This document shows positions 11,908 to 23,544 of a DNA stretch of 64,000 nt, in pieces (position 1 is the stretch's first letter; each line of letters starts with the position of its first letter). The stretch comes from Takakia lepidozioides (lineage: Eukaryota > Streptophyta > Takakiopsida > Takakiales > Takakiaceae). The DNA lies in the NCBI GenBank assembly GCA_030704615.1, contig CM060734.1, positions 37,774,042-37,838,041 of the forward strand, read 5' to 3'. Under the pieces are notes generated by a model, which was not told the origin of the DNA, made no database searches, and saw only the letters and a program-made list of their open reading frames with translations. The translations under genes and the position numbers were made by a program.

Positions 11908-12222
11908 GCCCAAGAACAAGCAAGCCAGGATAAAGATACCCAATTGCATGCGGCTATCCAGGCCCCTCTGCTTCACAATCATGCGGTGAGTGTGTAGAAG
12001 AGGAAACCCATGTTCCTCCTGCCGCTCACACACACAACGATAGCACGGGTGGTTTGGTGGAGACTCCTGTGTTCCCTGCTCTCGCATCTCGCTGTGCCTA
12101 CATCTGATCTGCCATTGGGGGTTGTTAGGAATTTGCGGGCACATCATAGCTTCATAAAAGTCAGAAAACAAAGAGATAACGTGTCAGGGAATAGTTGGAA
12201 AGGCATCTTCACATTTGCAGAC

Positions 12223-13200
12223 TTGAATATTGCGAGATTATATGATGGAGATTGGCCTTAAACTCAGGAATAGGTACATGCTGCCGCTGGCTGCGTGCGT
12301 CAGGTAGTGCTGCATCATTTGCACCAAAAAACACCGTTACCAATTTTGGGGCCTCTGATGTCTGTTTCCCATCCCATTCCCATCCCACCAAGCCAAGCAA
12401 ACCCTTCAGCAATTGGAAACCACTTTCAGTTGCATTGTCAATACAATGGATTGTACGGAGCATTTCTGAGAGAAGAAAGATCTCCGCGCCTGTTCGGTCT
12501 GCAGATTCATTATCTCTAATCTAAACCTTCCAGAACCCAGCAATAGCTACGTAGAAACCTATCAAGACTGAAGCCCCATGACATTAACCCACGGGATGAC
12601 TTTCTTGACTTTCCATATGCGTGAATAGCCAAGGGGGACATGCACAGAGCAATCCCTTGCCTCATCATGACGGGGTATCCGGGGAAAGCAACACTACCTT
12701 CGGAAATATTTTATCCAGTAGAAAGAGTGCACGTCGCGTGTTGTACCCACTATATCCTCGCAACACCACATCTGCCTGCACTCCAGGACACGCTTGCTCT
12801 GCATGCCCTCTTGAGAGAGAGATTTTTGAGCATACCCTTTTCTAAGACATCAATCTTCGTGACTAATTTTATTGAAGCGGGTCCGGGGGTATAATGAAAT
12901 CTAAAACCTTCAAATCATCCAAAGGCAACTATCAAATAAGAAACGGCAATGCGCCACAAGCATCCTCGGTGTTCAGCATTACTGACGACTGAACATTCGA
13001 TGCGATTCTCGTAGTGGGTCTTTGCAAAGTTGTGTTACAGAAACCAAGCAGAGGACAGGGTTGTAAAACTATGTGCCGGATGGAGGAAACAGGAAAGGGA
13101 GGAGTAAACACCTTCCTGGCATAGCGGTCAGCGAGACCAGCTCCCCACCCTCCAGGCCGAGAGGACCGCTGAGTGATGGAATCGCCAATTCGGGGCGCAT
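12223..13200 (-). pseudogene. Isoamyl-acetate-type GDSL esterase, three-exon remnant
   Basis: Three exons of an IAH1-like SGNH hydrolase are readable. Exon 1 (13200-13112) has MRPE, then GDSITQRS, GGWGAGLADRYARK and donor GTGTTT. Exon 2 (12775-12698) encodes ADVVLRGYSGYNTRRALFLL and DKIFPK. Exon 3 (12361-12223) encodes VTVFFGANDAALPD, RQHVPIPEFKANL. These cover block I (GDS with the nucleophile Ser) and block III (GAND). The introns are phase 0 and join cleanly. In exon 1 the ATG frame and the GDS frame disagree; a 10-bp deletion would explain it, because the family normally has four residues (such as FVLF) before GDS. The exons with the C-terminal ITPPP and DGxHL motifs are absent: the PIG-H start lies only about 135 bp downstream. 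The family acts on short acyl esters. Probably a truncated pseudogene. Confidence 0.75.
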
Positions 13201-13533
13201 GCTGAGACGCTATACAAGAAAAACAGACACGCCATCCATCGGACGTGCTCCGCTGGACGTCGACGAAGGCACTACTATAATCAGAGGGCGCCGTCTGTTA
13301 GACGTCGATCGCCGTGCAAAAAAACTTTTCTCGTCTCCTTTCCTTCATCTCAATCGTCAGAAGTCGTGTCGCTGAGGTTTGTGGGCACAGATGCTGGCGC
13401 TGGGAGTGCAACAAGGGTGATTTACACTTCAATATTCGTCTCAGTCAATGCCTCTCTTTCCTCCGTTTGCACTGTGTTGGTTTGGTGGAGTTGCCATCCC
13501 TGTTGCTTCCAGCCAGGAACCGATTGATGAAAC
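13201..13533. promoter_or_regulatory. Head-to-head intergenic region between the GDSL remnant and CWC27
   Basis: These 333 bp separate two divergently oriented first exons and must hold the CWC27 promoter. No clear TATA box is visible. Related motifs TAGACGTCGA (near 13299) and TGGACGTCGA (near 13254) with a GACGTC core (bZIP/CRE-like) occur twice upstream of the CWC27 start. The assignment is by position only. Confidence 0.4.
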
Positions 13534-16500
13534 ATGTCGTCAGTGTACGTTCTCGAGCCACCCACGAAAGGCAAGGTGCTCTTCAACACTACGCGCGGTC
13601 CTCTCGACATCGAGTTGTGGCCCAAAGAGGCCCCTAAAGCTGTATGATGCGCTCCATCTTTCTTTCTTTCACCTGGGGAGTGTTTTGTTTTCAGAAGCTT
13701 CGTGGAGTATTGAAATAGCTTTGGAAAGTATACCGCTTTTTGTCTTTCTGATGGTTTGCCAGAGACAATTCAGTCGAATGTTCAGGGGGGGCCCAGATTT
13801 TTCCTTTCATTGTCATCGATGTCCGTTGTTGACCAGGAAGTCGCGACAGAGAGCTGCCGCTTACTGACTGATGAGTTCGGTGAAAGCAGACAATCGAGTT
13901 CTGTATTATGCTATCACTCGTCAAACATGTGTTGGTCAGGGTTTACCTTTTGATTCCAAAATTTTCTAGCCGGAATCATGTGGGCGAAGGTGCCTTGGGT
14001 TCTACAGCTAACAGAGTCTTTCCTTCAGAATGATCCTCAGCGGTAGGCTGAGCAACACCAGGAGAGAAGGGGTAGAGGGGAAGTGGAGGAGTTGGGGTTA
14101 CAGATCCATTATTAGCAATATGTTTAGGTGGGGGACTGGAAGCCTTCTTCCACCACAGGTCTCAGGTTCCTACATTTGTCACCAATTGCCTGGAGGTGAT
14201 TTTTGTGCTTTGTTTTGTAATGATTTGATTTGATTGCTTACATTGGCAAAGCCTTGGGTGGTGGACGATCAGGTGCGCAATTTTGTGCAGCTTTGCTTAG
14301 ATGGCTACTACAATGCCACCATATTCCACCGTATCGTGAAGACCTTCATGATACAAGGGGGTGACCCAACAGGAACTGGAACAGGCATGAAAATTTTCCT
14401 ACCTTTCATTGCAATGTTGGTGCCTAAATTTCTAAATTATGAATATCAAGCAAACTTGCAGCAGTGATGAATGAAATGTTCACACTTTCCAAAAGAAGCG
14501 TTTGTCTTGACAATTTGGTTGGGGTTTTTAGGATCACTATCTGATATCGTGCTTTTCTTACAAGGAAGAGATCTGACCTTGGAAGCTTTCCGGTTGATTA
14601 ATCTGTTCTTGGTAAATACAACCAGGTGGGGATACCATATATGGAGGACCATTTCCTGATGAGTTTCACTCTCGACTACGATTCAATCACAGGGGTCTGG
14701 TGGCCTGTGCCAATGCTGGGTCCCCTAATTCAAACAATAGTCAGTTCTTTATCACCTTGGACCGCTGCGATTGGCTTGATAAAAAGAGTACCATATTTGG
14801 AAAGGTATGAAGATCATTTTACACCTTGGGATGTCTTGTGTTAGACTCTTTTACCTTGCTCACTAAGCACTTTCAGCACTTATGTGTATGTTCCACGAGC
14901 TGCAGCATTTGTAGGCATTTCCCTCTTCTTTGCACTGCCCTGCCATTGGAGCAGACACGTGTCTAAGTAACCTTGCTGGATACATGATTGTTACTTCCTA
15001 GCGCTTCTGAAATTTTATGAAAGTGTTGCATTGTAATGATGAGTAGTAGTAGCTCATGCATGCATATGTGGGATATGCCTATGCCTGGTTCAGATCCATT
15101 GTGAATGGGCTGCCTCTTTCTATCTCAGATTACTGGAGAAACTGTATACAATCTGATCAAACTCGGGGAGCTTCAAACTGACAAGGATGAGCGTCCCATT
15201 GATCCACCAAAGATTCTATCTGTGGAGGTGGGCTTTATTACACTTTGTAATAGAATAACCACTGTAGGATCCTCTTAGGAAGGAAAGTCTTTGGCCTAGT
15301 ATCTGCGTGGCCTTCAGATCCCCTGTATATGTGGCTGCTTAAGCCTTTTTCGATGCTTGACAGAAAGCGAAGTAATTGTTGTGTTGGTGGCCACACAAAT
15401 CACCAAGCCGCCTTAAATGGGTTCAATTTCTTTCAAAGGCTAGTCTGTAGGGAGTGTCCATTTCTTTTTTCCCCTATGAAAGGTGTTGGGAAGGGTTATA
15501 TGGTTTACATGTGGCAGCATCAATTCTCAATCCACAATCTTTTCATGTTTTGAAAACGAACATAGGCTGGGCTGCATGGATAGATGGTGTTTTGACAGTG
15601 ATGTCACGTGGATGATGATTTCAGGTGCTCTGGAATCCTTTTGATGATGTTTTCCCTAAGAATATCTCCAAACAACCAGAAGTTCCTGCAACTCTAGTTT
15701 TGGATCCTCAACAGCTAAAGGCGGCCAAACCCAAGAAGTGAGTGGTACATCACTGAGATGGGGATGGGAGTTTTATCTAAGGATAATTAATTATTGTTGT
15801 GGACAATATTGGACTCAATGCGTCTCAATGAGATGTTGAATGAAAGACGCTCAAAAGTAACTGAAGATCCCAGTAAATTAAAAAATGAGCATGATCAATC
15901 TTTTCAAAACCCGATGGTTGGAGTGTGCCGTAGGAAGCTGAACCTGCTGTCATTCGGGGAGGAGGTGGAAGAGGAGGAGCAGGCACTTACCAGTGTCAAA
16001 GATAAAATCAAGAGCAGCCACGATGTGCTCAATGACCCACGGCTGCTGAGGGCCGCCTCAGACCCTGCTGAATTGGTAAGGCCGCAAAGATGATTTACAG
16101 AAGACCTAAGTGAGCTCTTTGCACTAAGCTTTTGAAGTGGGATTGCATCTGTTGTCATAAAATTGGGTCATTGCTGCGCTTGTCAGGACCCGCTTGAGGT
16201 GCGCAGGCGTAAAGATATCCAGACATCAGTGCGGCAAGCACTAGTTGTAGGCAAGAATAGTGAGTCTGATGAACCAAAGCAGAATCTCACGGGCTCTAGT
16301 GATGAAGACGAAGAAGATTTTGATGCACGGATGCGGAAGCAAGTTATGGATAAAAAGTTGCGCCTGACTCACTCCAAACCTGCTGGTGTCAAAGACGCTA
16401 TACCAGGTATTCGTTACTTCAAAGGTTTTAATCTAGGTGCATGAGTGTGTCCTTTTGGCTGTAGCTTGAATGGGTCTGCTTCAATTGAAAGTGGCCAGTT

Positions 16501-18086
16501 GACAATTGCATGGTACTTGCAAGTAGCTGTGTGACCAGACTAAGCTCATCAATTCTACTGCCTGATTGAAGTTGCAAGGGCTTATTGGGACTGCCTGGGA
16601 AGCAAGACTCTCTTCTTGACTCTAGGTGCTGAATGCCTACAAGCTACCCATATGGAAGGTGTGAAAGAGTTGGAGGCATGTATTGGATGGATGGATGCAG
16701 GCAAACAGGGTAAACCGAGTGCCAAAGTTATCCCACCATCAAGGTACACATGTAGTCATGATTTACCAACCAGACTGATGAAACTTGGGTGGCTCATCAT
16801 CTAGGAATTACGTAGCACAGACCCTTAGAAGTCAACTTCTAGGCACGATGGTAATGGTGAAACAGGTGGAGTCTGCCTGGCCTACACTGTTGTTTTGGTG
16901 CTGATGTTGTATGTATCCAAGTTATTTTCTCTAGTCACCTTCAGAAGGCTCTATTTACCAGTAATAGTCTCACACCTATCTTGTATTTCTGGTATCAATG
17001 TTTTTGCTTGTTTGTTCCTGGTTATAGCACTTTTATTGCTATGCAATCTGAAAAAGCAAGTGGGGTCTCTGTCCATTTGGGGATAGGACGGCAGCTGACG
17101 ATGAATCAGACGAGGAGAGAGAAGGGAGAAAAGAGAAACTCAGCTTGAGAAAGAAAGGGCTGGGGTCTGAAGCCCGAGCTGCCCTGGCCTCCAATGTTGA
17201 TGCAGACGTACAGCTGATGACTCCACATCAACAACAGCTTCAAAAGTACAAACAGCGAAAGCGAAGTCTGCAGGGCCGTGAAGCAGCGGTAAGGGTGGAT
17301 AAGTGGGGGATAGAAACTGTTAAGGTCGGACTTGTATGGAGTTTTTCTTTCAGCTACTTAGTTTTAATAGTCTGGTCTTGTTTCCTGCATTACTAGAGAG
17401 ATATTCTACTACGACTTATTACATGAGAAAATGTACAAAGGGAAGTGCTTGAATTTGTCTCAACATGTTTTACATGGTTTTTTTATCACAGACATTGGCC
17501 AAGCTGGAGCAGTTTAAGAAGAAAGTGGGGCAAGCCAAACTGGAAAATAATGCAAAAGTTGACAAACAGGATGACAGCAGTTGGATGACTCATGAGTTGA
17601 AATTTGAAGTGGACCTGACAAAAAGGGTATGTTTCTCTATCTACTTAGCTGCCCTCACATAGGTGGGGTGCTTATTGGTCCATCTGTATAATGTCTCTTT
17701 GTAGTTTGCGATTAAAGTTGTCCAGGCAACCATTTTGGTACTATGAGAAATGTGAATGGAGGTGGAGATATATCTTAAATGACGGAATATCCTTTGATCC
17801 AGAATCATTTGTGAATGTCTTTGGAGGGTTCCTAAGAGTCCCTTATACGAAGGATAATTGGATGACTTAGTTCATAGACCCTGCCCTTTGGGCCCAAAGA
17901 AACAAAGGAAAAGTAGGTACTGACTGATGGAACTCTGGTCTGCAGGATGATATGGCAAAGAATGATGACCCAAATCAGTATGTGGTACATGACCCACTCC
18001 TAGAGAAGGGCAAAGAGAAGTTCAATAGAGAGCAGGCCAAATTGAAGCGCCGTGGCCGTGAGTGGGCTGGCAAATCACTTACGTAA
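13534..18086 (+). CDS. CWC27: Spliceosomal cyclophilin CWC27/CYP57 (10 exons, 480 aa)
   Basis: Exons: 13534-13641, 14273-14384, 14626-14804, 15129-15227, 15625-15737, 15934-16075, 16187-16406, 17095-17288, 17492-17626, 17946-18086. They total 1443 nt with no internal stop, ending in TAA. The N-terminal cyclophilin-type PPIase domain (about residues 1-175) begins [15 protein letters not shown] and includes [33 protein letters not shown] and [14 protein letters not shown]. The Arg, Phe, Gln and Trp of the cyclophilin pocket are present, but the position usually occupied by His (KKHTIFG) is Ser here. The C-terminal part is charged and disordered ([27 protein letters not shown]; ending EWAGKSLT), as in CYP57, a component of activated spliceosomes in the nucleus. 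Intron 2 starts with GC (14385) and ends AG; all others are GT-AG. The length matches plant and animal orthologues. Confidence 0.95.
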
Positions 18087-19383
18087 TACGAACTGTAAAA
18101 GAAGGCTGCCACATTGCTTTTGGGCGAAATTAAGGCAAACTGCATCAGATAATTACTGGCAGGTTAGGCATTTACCTCTCTGGCAACATGTCCACTCGTT
18201 TCCATCTCGGAACCGCTGTCACATCAGTAGTTATTTTCAAGATATGTTTGCTGCTTGTCTAATTGAGTACATTTTAGCACATTTCTGGAGCCAGTCCAGC
18301 TCTGTATTTTAGAACTAAAAGTAGCAAGAAAACCAATAGGCATCAGTCCAGTTTACTGTGGGAAGGTAGACTGAGGACAAGTACTATCCCACACCAAACG
18401 TCTAGCTTCACTTATTGCTCTGATGATTTTACTCGGGTACACTGCCTGGCTCATTTGATGTACAGGAGCATCCTTGCTGTCAGTCTGGGAAAGTCTTCTT
18501 TCCAAAGATGGAGATCAGATAAACGAGGTGTCTGAAGCAGAAAAGGAAATAGCAGAAGCCATCTCTCTCCCTCTCTCCCTCTTCAGAGCAGATGCACTCA
18601 CATTTGCTCACCATGAGTAAATTTTGGTACATTTGCATTGGGTGGGAACCAGCGGGTGCAAAGGAATGCATTTAGAATTTACTTATGTGAAATGTCAAAA
18701 CTACAATATGTACTTTGAGTTTGTAATCATATATACTAGGGGTAAAATTAGTATGTAAAACTTTAGTTTTGAGATTTACATCTTGTCGAAAAGTTTACTG
18801 GTGTCAACTGCATTGCTGGGTGGTTGCATTCGGGATGGGGATTTGCAAACAGCCCGCGCCACAATATGTGTAGAATCTGTTTGTCCAGCCCGCATTTTAC
18901 CGCAATCTAGGTTTTAGGGTGGTAGGCACTTCGGTAGATGGCCAGGTTGCTAATTTGCAGTAAAAATGCTTGTGTGCTCTCTTCATTTGTCTTACACTTT
19001 ATGTGCTGACTAGATACATTGTATAGATGGTGTATGTCATATGATACACTGAAAGACTATTCTTCTTGAGGTAGGATATGGTCCACACCACCCAAAATCT
19101 CACAAGCATAGTGAAGATGGTGTAGGCACTTTTGCAGTGTCAGATCAGCATCACTAACTTACTCCTTCGATGTGCATAGCGGGCCGACCTGGACATCAAA
19201 ACAGGTAATCCTCCCTCAGATAGAACGACAAGAGAACCATGGAAAACCAGAACACATATTGGTATGAAACCTGTATTCAAAGTTGAAGAAAACTTCAATT
19301 TGACATCTGCGCTTGGCCATTACTTTCTGTTGGAAGTGTGTGGCGGCACTCATACTCTACTGCAGGGGTAGTATTGTTGGCGT
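18087..19383. other. 3' flank of CWC27, nothing recognised
   Basis: AT-rich, with short frames only. It presumably holds the CWC27 3' UTR; I cannot place a poly(A) signal with confidence. Confidence 0.4.
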
Positions 19384-19640
19384 GGTATGCACACAGAGGT
19401 GCAACGGTTCGTGGCTAGGTGCATGGTGTGTAACAGGGTGCGTGCTTCATTCAACGCCTCTACACCCCAATTGCATCCTCTTCCGATCATGGGATTGGGC
19501 TACAAATGGAGTCTTGATTTCACAGGACCGTTACCACTGACGATGCGCCACCACAGATATGAGTTGGTGATGGTGGAGCACTTCTCCAAGTGGATTGAGT
19601 CCAACAAAACCGGCCGTGTATTGTGGCATTATTTGTAACT
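19384..19640 (+). pseudogene. Ty3/gypsy integrase fragment
   Basis: The frame gives MHTEVQRFVARCMVCNRVRA (end of the HHCC zinc finger, CMVC), then LPIMGLGYKWSLDFTGPLP with the first catalytic Asp, and VMVEHFSKWIE. It closely resembles the integrase at 25434-25680, so it belongs to the same PHD-bearing gypsy family. It stops abruptly after the first DDE block and has no LTR. A scrap of about 250 bp. Confidence 0.8.
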
Positions 19641-19730
19641 ACGAATGTTTCAATGTTTTTGACAGGGTACTGAAAAAATGATATATTGGATCCATAGGAG
19701 TTAGACAACAAACGTTCCATATCTCATTCA

Positions 19731-19886
19731 ACTGTGCGACACTACCATGAGTGACATGGATTAAAAAATAATAGGTGTACATGCGACTTCCGCACGTTTA
19801 AGTAGAGATCGCGTATCAAACGTTCGGAGGTCGTATGTGCACCTATTACTTTCCGATCCATGCCTCTCATGGTAGTGTCGCACAGT
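19731..19886. repeat. 156-bp near-perfect hairpin (MITE or small-RNA precursor candidate)
   Basis: Left arm 19731-19799 and right arm 19818-19886 are inverted copies with about 10 mismatches over about 68 bp, separated by about 18 bp. The outer ends ACTGTGCGACACTACCATGA pair exactly with the right end. No target-site duplication is evident, and no open frame is inside. Confidence 0.85.
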
Positions 19887-20454
19887 GCTGGATCACCAAC
19901 AAACAAGCAAAAATGGATTTCTGAAGTTTGGAGATGAAGAGAACAAGGAGACTATGGACTGGCTGAGAAGTGGGCTTTGTCCAAAGAGTTGAAGCACCTC
20001 CACATGGGGACATTATTTCACCCTTAGCTGTAAAATCTGCACTCCTAGCCACCTTTCTACTCACTTAGGGGTTTTTGGGATAGTTCTTTATGTGATCAAT
20101 AGGCAAGGTTTTGATGATCATCAAAGGTTGTCCAAGTTCTCAACATCAAGGTTATGAGCATACCTGCTAAGTTACAGTAATGACTCTATATTTCAATATG
20201 AGATCCAAGGCTTACCCTGATTAACCCCAATTGTTTAAACCAAACCTCATTTACTAGACATAGTATCTTGTGGTATCTGTCTCGTGCAAATTAAAGCAAA
20301 ATGTTAGATGTAAAGAATTTAACTCCGTGATGCAACTATAGTTCCCTTGAATTTTTTATGACTATAAATATTAGTTGGTAGGCACACAATGTCAGGAGAT
20401 CATTATAAAGGATTGCAAACAATACACAGGAGTTGGAGGGCTTTGTGGAATATA
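19887..20454. other. Intergenic, nothing recognised
   Basis: AT-rich sequence without conserved frames. Confidence 0.4.
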
Positions 20455-21411
20455 TTAGTCCCACATATTTGGAAGTGAAACTGTAGCACTATCCAACGGC
20501 TGCCATAGTTGAGACAAAATATGATCATTGCCACGCTCAAAGCCATGAATTTTGAGCAGATGCTGTAACTTTTGTATCCATTGGTACTGTGCGGATACAG
20601 CCCAGAGCATGACAGCTTGAAAAAGAGGATTAGTACTTCGAGTTTTATGGCCCTCCCCATTTCCAAACGCTAACCTTTGGGACCTGTGGCCGTGTATTGA
20701 AGGAAAAAGTGATGATCACAAGAGAGGAATCATCTCAACAGGAAAGCAGCCAGAGTTCCCACAGATGTTGAACAAACAGTCTTGTTGGGAATCAGGAACT
20801 TATTTTGTTGATTGATGTTTGAACAATAGTTTATGGGGGCCAATGGACCACATCCAAGAACCCATGGTCAAGACAGTAGAAATTAGAATGGAATCACAGC
20901 CTCCACACAACACCACTCCATCTTTACTGGCGTTCTAGGCCTCTTCTGGGACAGAACTTGCAGTGAGAGAAGAGAGAGAGAGAAGACTCCGGCCAAAGTC
21001 GACGTAACTCAGAAGGTGTGTGTCATACTATGTATAGCTTCAGGTATCATCTCAACCAACCCTTCCTCTCTCTTTGCTGTTCCGATTGTTGATTCTTGCA
21101 CGTGTGTACTCAACTGTTGTTGCCCACTGAAGGGTATTCTGGGCCATCCAGCACTTCAAATGTGAAGCAATAAACATGATTTGATCAGTGATGTTGGGTA
21201 GGGAATGCAGCAAAAGCAGGTGCAACGAGGAGAAGTGTAGAATGGAGTTGCGTACTTGCCAGAGAGTAGTAAAGTGAAAACTTTGGCAGAAAAATCCATC
21301 TTCATCCGGCCAAGCACAAGACTTGACTACCTCCAAATCTGGGCTGCATGGAAACCTTTCAAATCTATGAAATTTTCCATCCCAATCCTGTTCACACCCT
21401 TGCATTAGTTC
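20455..21411 (-). CDS. Two candidate exons of an unidentified gene
   Basis: The upstream exon (about 21411-21256) sits between an acceptor-like CTGCAG and a donor GTACGC. It encodes 52 residues including ELMQGCEQDWDGKFHRFERF and CAWPDEDGFFCQSFHFTTLW. A downstream exon (from about 20675 to a TAA at 20455-20457) encodes AVMLWAVSAQYQWIQKLQHL, KIHGFERGNDHILSQLWQPL and ends SLPNMWD. Both have protein-like composition rich in Trp, Phe and Gln. I do not recognise the family, and whether they belong to one transcript is inferred from strand and proximity. The gene would end 1.6 kb downstream of uL18c on the same strand; other exons may lie in 21412-22200. Confidence 0.4.
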
Positions 21412-22236
21412 CTGCAGCAATGGGTTGAGAGGATTACCACAACTAACTTGCCCGTCATGAATATTTCCAGATTTGCATGCCGATGTGATTGCATTTGTCT
21501 ATCACTAGTTCGTACTGTATCCATGGGCCCTCTGGGCTGCTGTTGACGTCATATCTTCTCTTCTTCTGTATGACTGGCAGAGGGACGCAGGCCTTCGGAA
21601 TCAGACATGATTAAATTGAACTGAACAAGATCACGAAGCTGCTAAGACATAGAGAGAAAACCTTCATGTGATCAGACCTTATATTTGAGGACATTTTGCC
21701 CAAGGGTAAGGCTGATGAAATTATGTTAAGGACTGGAGATTCAAAGTGTTTCCATCTCCACAGCCACTCCAAACCTCAGGGTAATAAAAATGGTTCAAAC
21801 CTGTATAAAACCTACCTTCATCTAAGTTCAGATGAACCCTGATTTTCCCAATCATACCTGCATGCAATCCTGTGCTGAGAACACAACACGAAAATGTCCC
21901 TGCGATACACACAACAGAAAGAGACAGAGGGAGACAGACAAGCACAGGTGTTGACAGAAACATCTGCGGCTTGGTTAGCATTCACACCTTCCACACCATA
22001 GGAAGGATTTACATCCCCGTGCACCCAATACCATGACCTGGCAGAAACCATGACTGGCTTGATGATGACTAGAAAGAGTGACTGCTACATTGCTGGGGAG
22101 AGCCAACACAAAATTTAATGTTGCAAGAGGATTACATGCCCACTTGCGGTAAGACAACCTTTGTAGAGGAACTTGAATAAGAATGCTGTGTGGCCTCAGA
22201 ATCTGAAATACAGATGCTTCTTCACATCAAACAACT
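21412..22236. other. Region downstream of uL18c, no firm feature
   Basis: Presumed uL18c 3' UTR and possibly further exons of the unidentified minus-strand gene. Minus frames around 21721-22050 show no family signature. Confidence 0.35.
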
Positions 22237-23544
22237 CTAAAAGTCAAGGCCCACCTCCCGTGCAGCATCAGCTAAGGCCTTAATCCGCCCATGGTAGACA
22301 AAACCACCCCTATCAAAGGCAACCTTGCTAATACCTTTTTCTAGGCAAGCCTTGGCAATTGCCTCTCCGACTTTTTTTGCGGCATCCTGCCAAAACATTA
22401 GAAAGTTATTAGTCAGATACTACTAGATGTCCTGCTTGCGGCCCACCAATGCACCCAGTACCTTCCACAGATCTTGATTGCAATGCGCACCACTAGCAAT
22501 TCTGGACAAATGATGGAGCAGTTCTCTCACTACCTCCCTCTCTCTCTCTCTCTCTAGAATGTGATGCAGGGTGTGACAAACCCACAACATGAACAACAAA
22601 GAAAGAGTGAGTTACTTACGATGGTAGGGGCAGCTGTAAACTCCAACTCTTCCTTGACGGCTTTGGTGAGGGTGGAAGCATGAGCCAGAGTGTGTTGCTT
22701 GGTGTCATCAATAACTTGAGCGTACAAATGTTGGTTGGAGCGGAAGACTGCCAAGCGTGGCCTCTCACTGGTCCCATTCAGCTTTCCCATGAAAGACCGC
22801 CCACCCACTTGCCCCACTCAGCAGTTTCGTGTCGGACGGGAGGACAGGCACAAAGCAAGTAAGCATTATTATTTCTGATGGTGGAGAGGCTGGATAGGGT
22901 GGGACGACTCCACAGCCACAAATGAAGGTCTACATGTCCGTGTCATGCAGTCCCTACGAGAATATCTCATCAAGACCTACAGCTGGAAACTGATCCATGA
23001 CATAGCAGTGTGCTACAAAGACGACACAATTCGTAAAATTTCCCGCTCTCTACAGGAACCCCACACAAAGCCAATGCACTAAGCCCCGTGACTTTAGGGC
23101 ATTGTACCTTTTTCCTAAGACGCTGATGGCGTTTCTTGATGGTCTCTCTCCGGGTTGGCTCGCTCGCTTCTATCCTCAGTGGTCCACTTGCGGCAACTGC
23201 ACGAATCACATTGGCTTTAGACCTCCCAACACCAAATTGGAAGCTGATTTGACCCAAACCAAGCAGATTTGTGGGTGCTCCCGTCTCCCATGATAGAAAA
23301 CAGAAGGAAATCGAAAGCCCATATTTTGGCTCTCTTTCGAAGAAACAAGTTAAAAGATAGAGAGAAGGACAACTCACTTACTTTGCGGGAGAGGAGATTT
23401 CCCCAAAGAAGCACCAAATGGCTTGAACCCCGCAAGTCCACAGAATTCCTGGAAGCCAGACCCCTGTGTAGATGCTCCTACTCCACAAGGAGACTTCAAC
23501 GACAGCATGGATGCCATGGATCCCGCCACTGCCATAGCTCCCAT
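22237..23544 (-). CDS. PRPL18: Chloroplast 50S ribosomal protein uL18c (4 exons, 214 aa)
   Basis: Exons on the minus strand: 23544-23382, 23277-23108, 22781-22620, 22386-22237. They join in frame (645 nt, stop TAG). Exon 1 encodes a Ser/Gly/Ala-rich, acid-poor N-terminus typical of a chloroplast transit peptide; ATG at 23544 is the first in frame, with more Met codons at 23535, 23517 and 23508. Exon 2 ends [16 protein letters not shown]. Exon 3 has [20 protein letters not shown] then DDTKQHTLA. Exon 4 has [36 protein letters not shown] and ends REVGLDF. This is the bacterial-type L18 fold that binds 5S rRNA in the large subunit. The exon 2 acceptor (GGGAG) is the only weak signal. Confidence 0.95.

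Larger units (their letters stand above)
9901..12087 (-). pseudogene. PIGH: PIG-H (GPI-GlcNAc transferase subunit) coding sequence, interrupted by a LINE
   Basis: PIG-H is a small ER-membrane subunit of the complex that adds GlcNAc to phosphatidylinositol, the first step of GPI-anchor synthesis. Without the LINE and one 11-bp target duplication, a single frame of about 190 codons runs from ATG at 12087 to a stop at 9901-9903, the usual plant length. It has a hydrophilic N-terminus, two hydrophobic helices (LGIFILACLFLGSLHFF; WMLVLGLLVFI), then the conserved PIG-H domain: VGIQLETVY, RRFVPLHRLL, PVINEAVTPTTCYCYLALLL, LTLTFLHIRPPLSML. Damage: the LINE splits the codons between the helices (11896/10294); an in-frame TAA lies at 10267-10269; and a few residues expected before GIQLE seem missing. 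The frame is continuous across the removed insertion. No intron is visible, so a retrocopy is possible. Called a pseudogene. Confidence 0.8.

Noticed and set aside
16616-16804. Extra exon within CWC27 intron 7
   Set aside because: Joining exon 7 directly to the exon at 17095 keeps frame and the family sequence; this frame adds nothing conserved.
18540-18600. Short CT-rich stretch as a possible CRISPR or satellite
   Set aside because: Simple sequence only; no repeat-spacer structure.
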